Shown: in pieces, positions 12,029 through 20,911 of the stretch
Position numbering within the stretch: the first letter of the stretch is position 1
Layout: the number at the start of each line of letters is the position of its first letter
DNA from: Guadua angustifolia
Lineage: Eukaryota > Streptophyta > Magnoliopsida > Poales > Poaceae
DNA: 64,000 bases
Direction: 5' to 3'
Assembly: GCA_036346375.1 (NCBI GenBank)
Contig: CM070501.1
Location: 54,601,326-54,665,325 of the forward strand
Made by a program: the position numbers and the translations under genes
Notes under the pieces: generated by a model
What the model was told of the DNA's origin: nothing
What the model saw: only the letters and a program-made list of their open reading frames with translations
Database searches by the model: none

Positions 12029-13251
12029 TTTCTTCTTGTTTCCGGTGGAGGATGCTCCTTGGCGGAATCCGGCTGGCGATCTCCTCGGCGTAAGGAGCAG
12101 CCTGGCTCCTGAACCCTTCGACCTCTCTGTCGGATCGGTTCGCCGCAACCCCACTGCTGACAACGGCAGGGTCGATGCCGCGATAATGGGAGAGTGCAAA
12201 GACTAGCGCCGAGCAAGCCCCGAGCTCTATCCTCGCCACCGAACGCCGACATGCTCCCAAGACGCTGGTCACAGCAAGCAAGCGAACTTCGAACCCGCCG
12301 GAGGCTCCGAGCACTCGGTCGCGGATCTCCCGACCAACTTCATGGAGGGTCGTCAGCTCAGCAGCTCGCTCGGACAGATCTCGCTTCGCCAGCTCCTTCA
12401 CGGAGAAGGCCTCCTCTCGTGCTGCCATTGCTGCATCACGTTCCTCCACTGCCGTCTTCCGCGCCCCCACGGCATCGCTGACCTCCTCCTGCAACGCTGT
12501 AGATCAAAGTGATGTCAAAAAGAAGGCGGGCGGTTTGCAATCACGGAGGACTGAATTAGGGTTATTCATTTTTACCGCGAAGCGCTTCGGCGCTGAGCTC
12601 CAACACGGCCTCGGTCCGTGTCTTCCGCTCGAGTAAGGCGTCCCTTCTGGCGGAATCCGACTCCGCCCGAGCTTGGTCGCGCTCATCCTGGAGCCGCACT
12701 TTCGCGGCAGCAGCGACGTCCCTGGCGCTGAGGGCCGCCGCCAAAAGTGCCTCGAGCTCGGATATCCTCATCTCCTGGGATTCGGTTATCCGGCGTCTCT
12801 CGAGCAGCTCCCTTCGGGCCCCTTCCGCCTCCGCCCGTTCGTGTGCCAAGGCTTCTTGAGCCTCGCGCAACTCGGGGTGCAAGCGGTCGCCCTCTTCTGC
12901 GGCGGTCACCCTTTGTTCATGTATGGAGTGGAGAGCCGCTGACATCTCCCCCGACTGAGCTTTCAGTTGCTGTAGAAGTCCGGACACTTCATTTAGCCTG
13001 ACGGCCGCCAAGGCGAATCAAGGGCTGAAGTCAAGAATTCGGACGAGATTACCTGGCAAGCCGGCCGGGTAACCTCAGCGACGACCTTCAGCGCCTCATC
13101 AGTCGAGCCAAGGGCAGCCGCCAGCCCCCGCCGAATTTGGCTCAAATGAGACTCTACCTGCAGCGCGCCCTCTTGGAAGGTCCCCCATAACTCGACCTCT
13201 GCCGACGCCCGTCCGGTAAGTGGTCTTGCCGGAAGGGTCGTTGCGGCGACG
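12029..13251 (-). CDS. Antisense multi-exon coiled-coil gene, truncated
   Basis: Three open segments on the minus strand join across plausible GT-AG introns. Segment one ends at about 13055 in a GTAATCTC donor. Segment two runs from about 13002 (after CCGTCAG) to about 12565 (GTAAAAATG donor). Segment three runs from about 12492 (after TTGCAG) to a stop at 12024. The product is rich in heptads (RRITESQEMRISELEALLAA, ERDAAMAAREEAFSVKELAK) and ends in a basic tail. It is a structural coiled-coil protein with no catalytic motif. The N-terminal part is missing because the internal sequence is replaced at 13257 by a copy of the element's own flank. Confidence 0.55.
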
Positions 13252-13257
13252 GGGATT

Positions 13258-13371
13258 TTATGGTGCGATTTGTGAATCACTCCAACCCACACCAATCGCA
13301 CCACCAAATCGCCAAGGATAGAGTGAGCTCTGATACCTTTGTCGATTCCGAAGTAACAGCGATTACGATTG
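13258..13371 (-). repeat. Misplaced copy of the Gypsy primer site and LTR start inside the nested element
   Basis: This stretch repeats 7608-7720: untranslated leader, primer site, first 30 bases of the Gypsy LTR and the GATTG target site. It then runs straight into LTR2. An intact nested element should have its own internal sequence and purine tract here. The copy has small indels (GTCGATTCCGAAG for GTCAGGATTCCAG). It is either an assembly artefact or a rearrangement between LTRs. Confidence 0.85.
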
Positions 13372-14431
13372 TGACGAATACTCATACCAGGTACCCACAA
13401 CAAAGTATACATGATCGTATTTCTCTCACCATCCGGCTCGAGAACCGAATCGGCGATCTTCAGCCAAGGCTGGAGAGGGTATTACCTGAGTCTCCGTCCC
13501 CACAGCAAGATGGGATTATCATTGAATATTGATTGGATCACCAAATAGACCATCTTGGGCCCGGCCTTAGTCCCAAGGGGTCACGAAGGACCCTCGGCCT
13601 CGACCAGCCTCCTGTGGCGCCCGACTTGGTCATTGGTCAAGCGCCCAGCAGTTCCCGACCAGGTGGTCTGAGCCCCAAAGAGCTCCAGCTTGACGGCCTC
13701 CGCCACATCACCGGTCCGCACCAAGCCGGTCACCTGCCCCATGGACACGACGACCATGCCGGAGCAGGTGGCTCCTTCCCAAAGTGGCCAGGGGGCCGCT
13801 AAGTCAAGCACCCGTCCACTCGCCCCGTCAGGTACAGTGAAGAAGCGCGCTCCAACCCGAGACGGTGCCAAGGCACAGCATAGACGACGTTAGCATCTGA
13901 CAAGCAAGTACAGGGCAGGCGCGCGCCTTTCCAATGAAGTACCGTCCATTGTGTCTACCAACTCGGCATGGGTAAACAAAGAACCCGTCGGTCACTGGGA
14001 TCAAGACCAAGACTCTGTATGCGTAGCATACCCCTACCTCTTTTCTCCAAATTTTCGTGTAACCTGCCCCCTCCGACTATATAAAGGGAGGCAGGGTCCT
14101 CGGCAGCGGGGCGAACTCTCTTTTTCTCCATATCCCATCTCGCTTGCTCTCCCGACCCGGGCGATCGTTTGAGGCTCCAGAGCTTCCCCGTTCGGACGAG
14201 CGCTAGGGGTTTGCCCTTAGCTCTCGCATGTAATCTACTCTACTCTAAGCAACGAGATCCACCACCACAAACTGGAAGTAGGGACGTTCGGCCCGAACCA
14301 GTATAAATCTGAGACTCCTCAGCCCGATTCAGTGTTCATCCGAGGCTTCTTTAGCCTAACCATTCGAGGAGAGGGGGCGCGTGATCCCCTATACTTACAA
14401 ATTTACTTGCCGGTTATGCGAAACACCGACA
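13372..14431 (+). repeat. LTR2 of the nested element
   Basis: A 1060-bp LTR ending GAAACACCGACA, directly followed by GATTG and the rest of the Gypsy LTR. It differs from LTR1 mainly in two noisy blocks (13390-13480 and 13590-13680) full of small indels, while long stretches elsewhere are almost identical. Confidence 0.85.
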
Positions 14432-14436
14432 GATTG

Positions 14437-14838
14437 TGACGAAAAATTGTATTCCGGAAGCTTCGCAGATAGAACAGGAAGGGGAAAGTAGGATCCTAAG
14501 CTACGTTACTTTACTCTACTGGACTCGTTTTTGGAAATCATATCGTGATTCCATTTTCCCAGAGCGATCGGCTTTTATAGCCAAGTTCTTACAGCGGTAA
14601 ACTTCAGAGTAATTGAAAAGTGACGGTAAACAGTAAATTAAGGAAATTACATCATAGCCGTGATTACTACTTTCTTTCCTCATCCTTAGATGTTCTTTAA
14701 CTTTTAACCAAGCAATCCTAACCCTCCATTCTCCTTATCATAGTCGGCAGCGCCAGGTTTTTGAATGTTGTCTTCCTTTCCAGGTGCTCTTCTACTCTTC
14801 TCCTTCTTTTCACCTTGCGCACACCACTGTCCCTGACA
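14437..14838 (-). repeat. Remaining 402 bp of the Gypsy 5' LTR
   Basis: It matches 2353-2754 of the 3' LTR up to the terminal CCTGACA and is followed by the second ATGGC target-site copy (14839-14843). Together with 7689-7720 it restores a 434-bp LTR, the same length as the partner. Confidence 0.9.
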
Positions 14839-15360
14839 ATGGCTCTGTGGCTAGCTCCCTTGACGGCGCCCAGGACGATGACCTCAATGATGCCATGGCC
14901 AGCTCCTTCGACGGCGCCCGCGGCTACCACATCGGTGCCATGGCTAGCGAACTCGACAGCGCCAGCAACCCTCAGGGCAACCACCTTGACGGCGGCCCGG
15001 ATGTGTCACTTGACAAAGCCCAGGAAGTCTCCATTGACAGCGCCTTGGATGGCGCCCTCAATGGCGCAATGGACAACGACCTCGACAACGTTCGTAGCCC
15101 TTTGGACAAGAACGTCGACGGCAGCCTCGACGACAACCGTCGCACATGCGGTCGCTATGCAACCTTTCGCGAAGGTCCGTGCATTCGCTGCCGTCGCATG
15201 TGTCATTGCTCTTGCTGAGGGCGTGTCCACAACTAGTACATGGTCTCCGCTTGGATATACGGCTACGACGAGTTTGACTGCATACTACTCCTAGCCGACG
15301 ACGATTCGCTGCACGCCTGGTGCAACTCGAACTTGTTGTGAAAAAGTGACGAGGACAAAG

Positions 15361-15580
15361 CCGTGGATGACATGTTCGTTGATTTGGTTGACATGCTCTA
15401 TCATGACAAGGTTATGGTGCTGGACTCCGTCGATGGCGTGTCCTACGTCCCGGACTCCCTTAACAGTAGGTACCGAAGATCATTAATGGCATGTTCGTTG
15501 ATGATGGTTGTTGTCATTGTTTTTGTTGCTCGAAGATTGTTTTTGATTCTAGCTGTTGATGTGCTCTATCACGGCAAATT
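15361..15580 (+). repeat. Left copy of a 210-bp direct repeat flanking the mariner transposase
   Basis: GTGGATGACATGTTCGTTGA through GATGTGCTCTATCACGGC recurs at 17813-18024 in the same orientation. Both copies keep an open frame with the peptide YHDKVMVLDSVDG. A linked upstream motif (GCAACCTTTCGCGAAGGTCC at 15167) also recurs directly before the right copy, so the right copy lacks about 170 bp present here. Confidence 0.8.
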
Positions 15581-15865
15581 TTTTTTTTGCTCTAGCACAA
15601 CTACAAGTTTTGTTAATCCATCACAATAGCAAAAAAAAAAGAATCTATTTCATTAATCGCAAAACAACAACTAGAAGATGACCATCTAAGATAGAAAATC
15701 AAATGTTTCGTTCACAATTCCTACCTCGCAACACAACTGAACAGGAAGCACACAATTACTATGGTTACGTATAAAATTTGTACTCCCAAATTCTTCTAAA
15801 ACATTCCCTCGGCAAATTATGCAGTGAGTTGTGTCATAACCTCTTCTACCAACGAGAAATCACAA

Positions 15866-17520
15866 CTAATCTGCAAAGGAAGAGACCCTTGTCTTTCTAG
15901 CACCCCTTTCTTCATGTGAGGAAATTTTGTACTTATTTCCTCCTCCTTTCATAGTCTCCATCATAACAAGCGAAAGTGTCAAGAAAATTCTATTTGACTT
16001 GTGTACATAATACTTGTGGAAAGCCTGCTTTATAAAAACAATATTAGCTACACCTAAAAATGATGTGAGTATGAATAACAAAAAAAAAGGCATTACCTCT
16101 TCAACTACTAGAACAAGATCAACCACTTTTGTTGCGGTCTTCTTATATTGAATTGACTAGATAGCACGAAAAAAACCCAAATCTAAGACATTTAAGTCCG
16201 GTGAATTTGGTGGTTGACAAATAAGTTGAATATCAAATCCATCTTGTTTAGCAGCTTCACAAAACAATGGGTCAGTAGGCATTATGTGAGGCTTAGCATT
16301 GTCTTGTTGGATGAAGATAGGATTACAGACATCTTTACATGGCCACTTAGCTCGAATAGCTGGCAAGACCTTATCAATCAAAAAGGCTCTAGTAACTTCC
16401 TTTGTAACGGATGCAATAGGTTTCATTTCCATTGTCCTAGCTACCTGGTTAACACTTGTTCTCTTTGCAGCCTCATAAGTAACAAGAGGAAAACATCCAA
16501 TTTTTCCATCAAAAGTGCAATTTCCATCTAAATCAAACCTCGGACGAGCAACAGCACATAAGAACATGATTTTAGGGATGAAGTTCTTACTTTTACATGT
16601 CCTTGTAGGCTCATCTTCATCCGGAAGTGTATAGTATCTCTCTGTTTTCCTCGTAAGATTAAACCACTTTTCATCAATAAAAACAACATCAAATAGTCCC
16701 TTAAACATAGCATTATTTGGTATGCTTTCTGGCTCAAGCATAGATACACACCATTGCAGCCTAGTCTTCTTGTTTTCATCTATCAAATACGGTTTTATAC
16801 TGTTCGATTGGCGCTTTATGAAACCTTCTCGTTTCAATGCCAATAGCTTGCTTTTACTCACATGTAACCGAGCACAAACAAAGCTGCACTTTCTACTACA
16901 AACATCACCCACAATGCCTTGATTAAGATAATTTTTACCTTCTTTCCAAATGCACCGAACCGTTCTAATTTTGACTGAAAATAATGCGGCAACTTCCCCG
17001 GTCACGTGACGCTTCAACCTTCCATTGGTGCTTTTCTCTAGCAAAGCTTGAAATATTTCTCTTCATGTAGCACTTGAAACATCTTTCCTTCGTACATGCT
17101 CATTAACACCCGAACCAACCCCATCGTTCAAAGCATTCTCGTTAGCTTCTAGAGAGACAAACAAGATGGATTTAGAGAAAAATAAGTTTCATGCTAAGAA
17201 AAAACAAATTTACCTCAAAACGACAAAACAAATGAGAGTTTACCATTTTCTTCTAGTAGTTCCACGTTCAAATCTATTCCATTGTTAGCACCCGAACCAA
17301 CCTCATCGTCCAAAGCATTCTCGTTAGTTTCTAGAGAGACAAACGAAATGGATTTAGGATAATCATTTCGTACCAAAAAAATCAAATTATCTCAAAACGA
17401 CAAAGCAAAGGAGAGTTTACCATGTTCTTCTAGCAGCTCCATGTTCAAATCTATTCCATTCTTAGGAATAATTTCTTCAGATGGCTCCAAGTTCAAATCT
17501 ATCTCACCTAGTGGTCTCAT
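15866..17520 (-). pseudogene. Osmar-like mariner transposase, DD39D, with two nonsense codons
   Basis: The catalytic core has VVFIDEKWF (first Asp), IFIQQDNAKPH (second Asp) and PNSPDLNVLDLGFF (third Asp). The spacing between the last two is 39 residues, the plant mariner DD39D signature. Four exons fit: 17520-17421, 17331-17244, 17148-16097 and 16024-15866, with GT-AG introns. Exons 1 and 2 each encode an IDLN(M/V)ELLEE block, and exons 2 and 3 start with near-identical sequence, acceptor included, so mini-exons have been duplicated. An in-frame TGA (17063-17065) and TAG (16157-16159) break the protein. The C-terminal exon (SNRIFLTLSLVMMETMKGGG) matches the family pattern. Confidence 0.88.
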
Positions 17521-17812
17521 ATTTTCTCTAGTGTGCTGAGAGAAGAGAAAGACGTAGGTGTATTTAACCATGAGATAGAAGAAATTTTGGCGCCATATAG
17601 GGCAGGTGAAAAGAACTGGAGCCATGCACGGCTAATGAGTAAACTAGCACGACATGCATAGCTAAACTACCGCGCCATGCAAACTCACTAAACTCATGCG
17701 CAAAACTAGCCGTGTGCATGCAAAACTGGCGCATGCATGGCTAAACTAGCACGTGCATGAAAAATTGGCGCTTCATGCAAAACTGGCATTGCATGCAACC
17801 TTTCACGAAGGT

Positions 17813-18024
17813 CCGTGGATGACATGTTCGTTGATTCGGTCGACGTGCTCTATCACGATAAGGTCATGGTGCTGGACTCCGTCGATGGCATGTCCTACAT
17901 CCCGGACTCCTTTGATGGCAGATACTGAAGATCATGGATGACATGTTCGTTGATGATGATTGTTGTCGTTGTTTTTGTTGCTTCAAGATTGTTTTTGATG
18001 CTGGCTGTTGACGTGCTCTTTCAC
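17813..18024 (+). repeat. Right copy of the 210-bp direct repeat
   Basis: It matches 15361-15580 at high identity, with the stop of the encoded frame at a different place. It lies between the transposase 5' region and the right mariner end. It is preceded by GCAACCTTTCACGAAGGTCC. Confidence 0.8.
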
Positions 18025-18262
18025 AGGACTAATGGAGAGCAAAAAAACATGTTGCATGCAACAAATTCACCTTGAAGATTCAATCCCTAGACTTCATGAT
18101 TAGAGAGAAGTACTCCCACCCGATATACTAGACACCATTTATGACCATATTTATGATGTATTGTTAATAAGGGTAAAAGAGTAAGAAGACTCCCTATTAA
18201 ACATAGCATTGGTATTCTAACTAGTGTCTAAAACGTCTTCTTTTTGAAGACTGGAGGGAGTA

Positions 18263-18935
18263 TTACACTGGACTTGAGTTCAAATTTTAAATTTCTGCTA
18301 TGATTTGCATTGCTTAGTGCAAAAAATATAAGTTAATCAGTACCATCTTTGCCTGTGCTCAGAAAACTAATTTAGCGAGAGTTTTCATGGCTTACATCTT
18401 TAGTTCAGGCAATGCAAAGTTAAAAGGCACACAAGGACTCCAGAATTGCATTCATACATGCCTGCGCCAGTTTTCTCCTTTCTCCGACCAATCCAAGCAC
18501 ATGCTAGGGGATGTAGATTCTGTGCAGCCGTTAATGTACGACGGATTAAACAGTCGCACTACCAACCGTTGGGTGTAAATCGAATAGCTAAAATTAGTCT
18601 AGATACTGGGGCAGGGTTCACAAAACCGTTTTAAAAAAAACCACTCAAAAATTAAAATTCAAAAATCCAAAATATTGAGTTGAAAATCGCTCGAAAATTA
18701 TCAGAAACCGAATGGTTAAGAAATACAATTTTTTGGGAAAATTTCAAAAAAATTGAAAACAGGGTGAAAACCAACCGACCAATTGAATGTTCCTTAGAGC
18801 CGAATTTTGAGCGATTTTTGCTCGATTTCATAAAAAATCAAGCGGTTTTCACCGATTTTCGACCGGTTTACGTCACATAATATTTTCCCATTTTTTAAAT
18901 TAGACCAGTTTACCAACCGGTTTCGGAGAATAGAG
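18263..18935. repeat. Intergenic sequence with an AT-rich degenerate repeat
   Basis: From about 18620 the sequence is AT-rich with recurring CGAAAATT and CCGGTTT motifs. The block ending GGTTTACGTCACATAATATTT ... ACCAACCGGTTTCGG resembles 53460-53580 (TTTATGTGACATAAAATTTT ... ACCAATCGGTTT), so the two places share an old repeat family. No gene is seen. Confidence 0.5.
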
Positions 18936-20605
18936 TATCCGGAAAATATGGGTCCGAACCCGAATATCGGATAATAACCTATTTGGATATCTGGTTTCAA
19001 TTCCCTGATTGATCCCCATTCCCCACTCGGTCACTCGAAGTCGCAGCAGCAGCAACCCCAGTCCCCCATCCCTAGCGGCGTCTTGGCTCGCTCCACCCCT
19101 CACCCCTCGCCCTCGGTGGACGACGACAAGATCTGGGCAGCAAGATTTGGGTGTCTCCAAGTGCCAAGGTGCGACAACGCCAACAAGATCTGGCCAAGGG
19201 AGGCTCGAGTCCGCCAATTCCGATTTTCCTGGCCGCCAAGCTCGAGCAATGTCTCCCTCCACACCCCCCCGACAAGCCTGGTGATCCCCACCCCTACCCC
19301 AGCACGGCGGCAACCCCAACGGCTTCTCCCTCCATCCCCCAACGGTGTCTCCCCCGGCCACTTGGTAGACATCCAACCCAATCACGGCAACCGTGGCAAG
19401 AGCAGATCGAACCAGGAGCTCTCGTCGTTCATCTCCTCAGTTTAGGTCAACGCCGAAAGCACCTAGCTAGCTCTTGCCTCGATTTGAAGCGAAAGCTTAT
19501 GATTTTCGCCTTCTCTTTCAGTGGATTCTTGGTGCTGTGCGGTTCTTGATTCGGCTATGCTAGAATCTGCATTGTTTTCGGTGAGTTTGAGTAGGTTTTG
19601 GTGCGATTGGGAGGGAGTGAAGGTGAAGCTACCTCCTTTCTTCCATTTTGCGCTGTTGTAGTAGTGGATTCTTGCCTAGCATGCTCAAGCTCGAGCTCTT
19701 GCGATGCAGTTTAGTCTAGTCCTCTTTGGAGATCCAGGTTACTATTTCTTGGTAAGCCTTGGACCCTTGGTTAATTCTACTTTGGTTTCCCTCAATTTAG
19801 GAGCAATCTTGCTGATTCTCAACCAAGACATGCATGTGTTTATGCCGGGACATGTTCAGATTCGTTGTTGGTTTGTTGCTAATCTATGAGACGCTTGTAT
19901 GAGCTATAGTTTAGTCACTGCTGTTTTGGTTGGAATTTGGTCTAACACTATGTTTTTGTTATTGCAAGCAACAAATGTTAGATGATAACCTGATTTTCGG
20001 GTTTATGACTTATTATGGTCAAATGATTCAAAGGCTTCGATAGGTGATTAGGTCTAAATATGATTAATAACGTCTTAACTAAAGTTCTGCATACGTACTG
20101 AAGATGAAAATGTCCAAACTTTTGTTTGGCAAATACTTGTAGACTAGCATTTTTTTCTTCTGCTTGAGTGCAACATCCCAAGAGTCTAACCAAATTTGTA
20201 TCTTGCATGATGTGGTTACTTGATGCTGGTTGTGATCCTCAATTCAGATTTTGTATGCACAATTTCAAGTTTCATCTAAACTGAATCAGGTTGTATATAT
20301 ATTTGTGCATCATATCAAGGTTGTAATGATATTGTTGTTATATCAATGTTGTAAGATTGGAACCAGATCAAAGTCGCGATATTAGGCATAATGCCCAATT
20401 AGTTTTGTTGCTATGGCATCTATTTATGCGTCTATTATCTACATATCTCTATCCGTTCCCGATCTGAATCTGTCACATATCCGACCCGTGTCTGTATCCC
20501 GAATTATCCGGATTTCTATCTGCATCCATTTCCGAATCCGAAAAAAATATGGATTAAGATACGGAAAGAGCAATATCCGTCCGTATCCAATCCGTTTTCA
20601 CTCCT
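18936..20605. mobile_element. Candidate hAT-like element with a GC-rich gene-like interior
   Basis: The right end reads, on the complement, TAGGAGTGAAAACGGATTGG, the same terminal type as the well-bounded hAT element at 38938-39332. The left side holds related GGATATC/ATCCGG-rich sequence, but I cannot find a clean matching terminus or TSD. The interior (19010-19450) is GC-rich with overlapping frames of 90-160 aa on both strands, none recognisable, followed by intron-like sequence. It could be captured genic DNA or a relic first exon. Confidence 0.3.
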
Positions 20606-20911
20606 ACTTGCAGTTGTCAGTTGGGACTGCCATGTTAGGTAGTTCATATTGCAGAGTGGAGCTTGATAGTCTAGCCATTACTTAACCACTCCAAGATGAC
20701 AGGAAATGTCGACATGTCACGTGGCAATGCCAAGCTAACTGTCAAGACATTCCAATTCCGTACCTGTCTTCTTTCAGGCCATGGTCCATGGAAGAGAAAT
20801 TTTACAGTGGATTATATAGGTAGTAAGTAGTAGTAGAAATCAAATATTACCATCCATTCCTCTAGGCTATTTTAGACTTTTCCTATCTATTTATCAAGAG
20901 TATTTTAGACT

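Larger units (their letters stand above)
7721..14431 (+). mobile_element. Nested non-autonomous LTR retrotransposon (Dasheng/Spip-like)
   Basis: Two LTRs of about 1.06 kb (starting TG(G/A)CGAATACTC, ending in CAACA or CCGACA) bound the element, and it is flanked by the 5-bp TSD GATTG (7716-7720 and 14432-14436). TATA sequence in the LTR and the primer site next to LTR1 (GTTGGCGCGCCAGGTAGGGG, 8786-8805) show plus-strand orientation. The internal region is GC-rich and encodes no gag or pol; it holds antisense coiled-coil frames. Large grass elements of this design (Dasheng, Spip) are mobilised by relatives, which is the inference here. The 3' part of the interior is abnormal: it ends abruptly at about 13257. 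Confidence 0.85.
2321..14838 (-). mobile_element. Chromovirus-type Ty3/Gypsy retrotransposon, minus strand, interrupted
   Basis: Two LTRs with perfect TGTCAGG...CCTGACA ends are flanked by the 5-bp TSD ATGGC (2316-2320 and 14839-14843). Going 5' to 3' on the minus strand: 5' LTR (broken by a later insertion), an initiator-Met tRNA-like primer site, gag, protease, reverse transcriptase, RNase H, integrase and a chromodomain, then a purine tract and the 3' LTR. The domain order and chromodomain place it in the chromoviruses. The short 434-bp LTR suggests a Reina-like lineage (inference). Without the nested element it is about 5.8 kb. The frame is broken in several places, so it is not autonomous. 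Confidence 0.92.
2135..15218 (+). pseudogene. Acidic LDGA-repeat reading frame in the mariner, split by the Gypsy insertion
   Basis: An open frame runs from an ATG at 2135 (or 2260) to the Gypsy insertion after 2320. It resumes in the same frame at 14844 and stops at 15216-15218. The only missing step is removal of the Gypsy element with one copy of its ATGGC target duplication. The protein is acidic and loosely repetitive, with recurring SSLDGA, SSFDGA, SALDGA and DLNDAM units, then a Cys/Arg-rich tail (GRYATFREGPCIRC). It is not the mariner transposase and I do not recognise it. It may be captured host sequence or a low-complexity frame kept open by composition. Confidence 0.45.
2000..18260 (-). 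mobile_element. Osmar-like mariner element, host of a nested insertion series
   Basis: The left end (2000-2034, CTCCCTCCGGTCTTCAAAAA...) and right end (18226-18260, ...TTTTTGAAGACTGGAGGGAG) are near-perfect terminal inverted repeats with the CTCCCTCC start known from plant mariner/Stowaway elements. Both are flanked by TA (1998-1999 and 18261-18262), the mariner target site. A DD39D transposase lies inside on the minus strand (15866-17520). Subtracting the Gypsy insertion and one TSD copy leaves about 3.7 kb. The element is inactive as it stands, because the transposase has in-frame stops. Subterminal GCATGC-rich repeats occur near both ends (2150-2200 and 17640-17800). Confidence 0.85.

Noticed and set aside
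14761..15294. 177-aa frame overlapping the acidic repeat frame
   Set aside because: It starts inside the Gypsy LTR and is Thr/Ala/Ser low-complexity. It is the shadow of the frame that continues across the insertion.
19083..19445. 120-aa frame as a real gene
   Set aside because: Overlapping open frames of similar length exist in other frames and on the other strand of a GC-rich block, with no motif and no clear splice partner.
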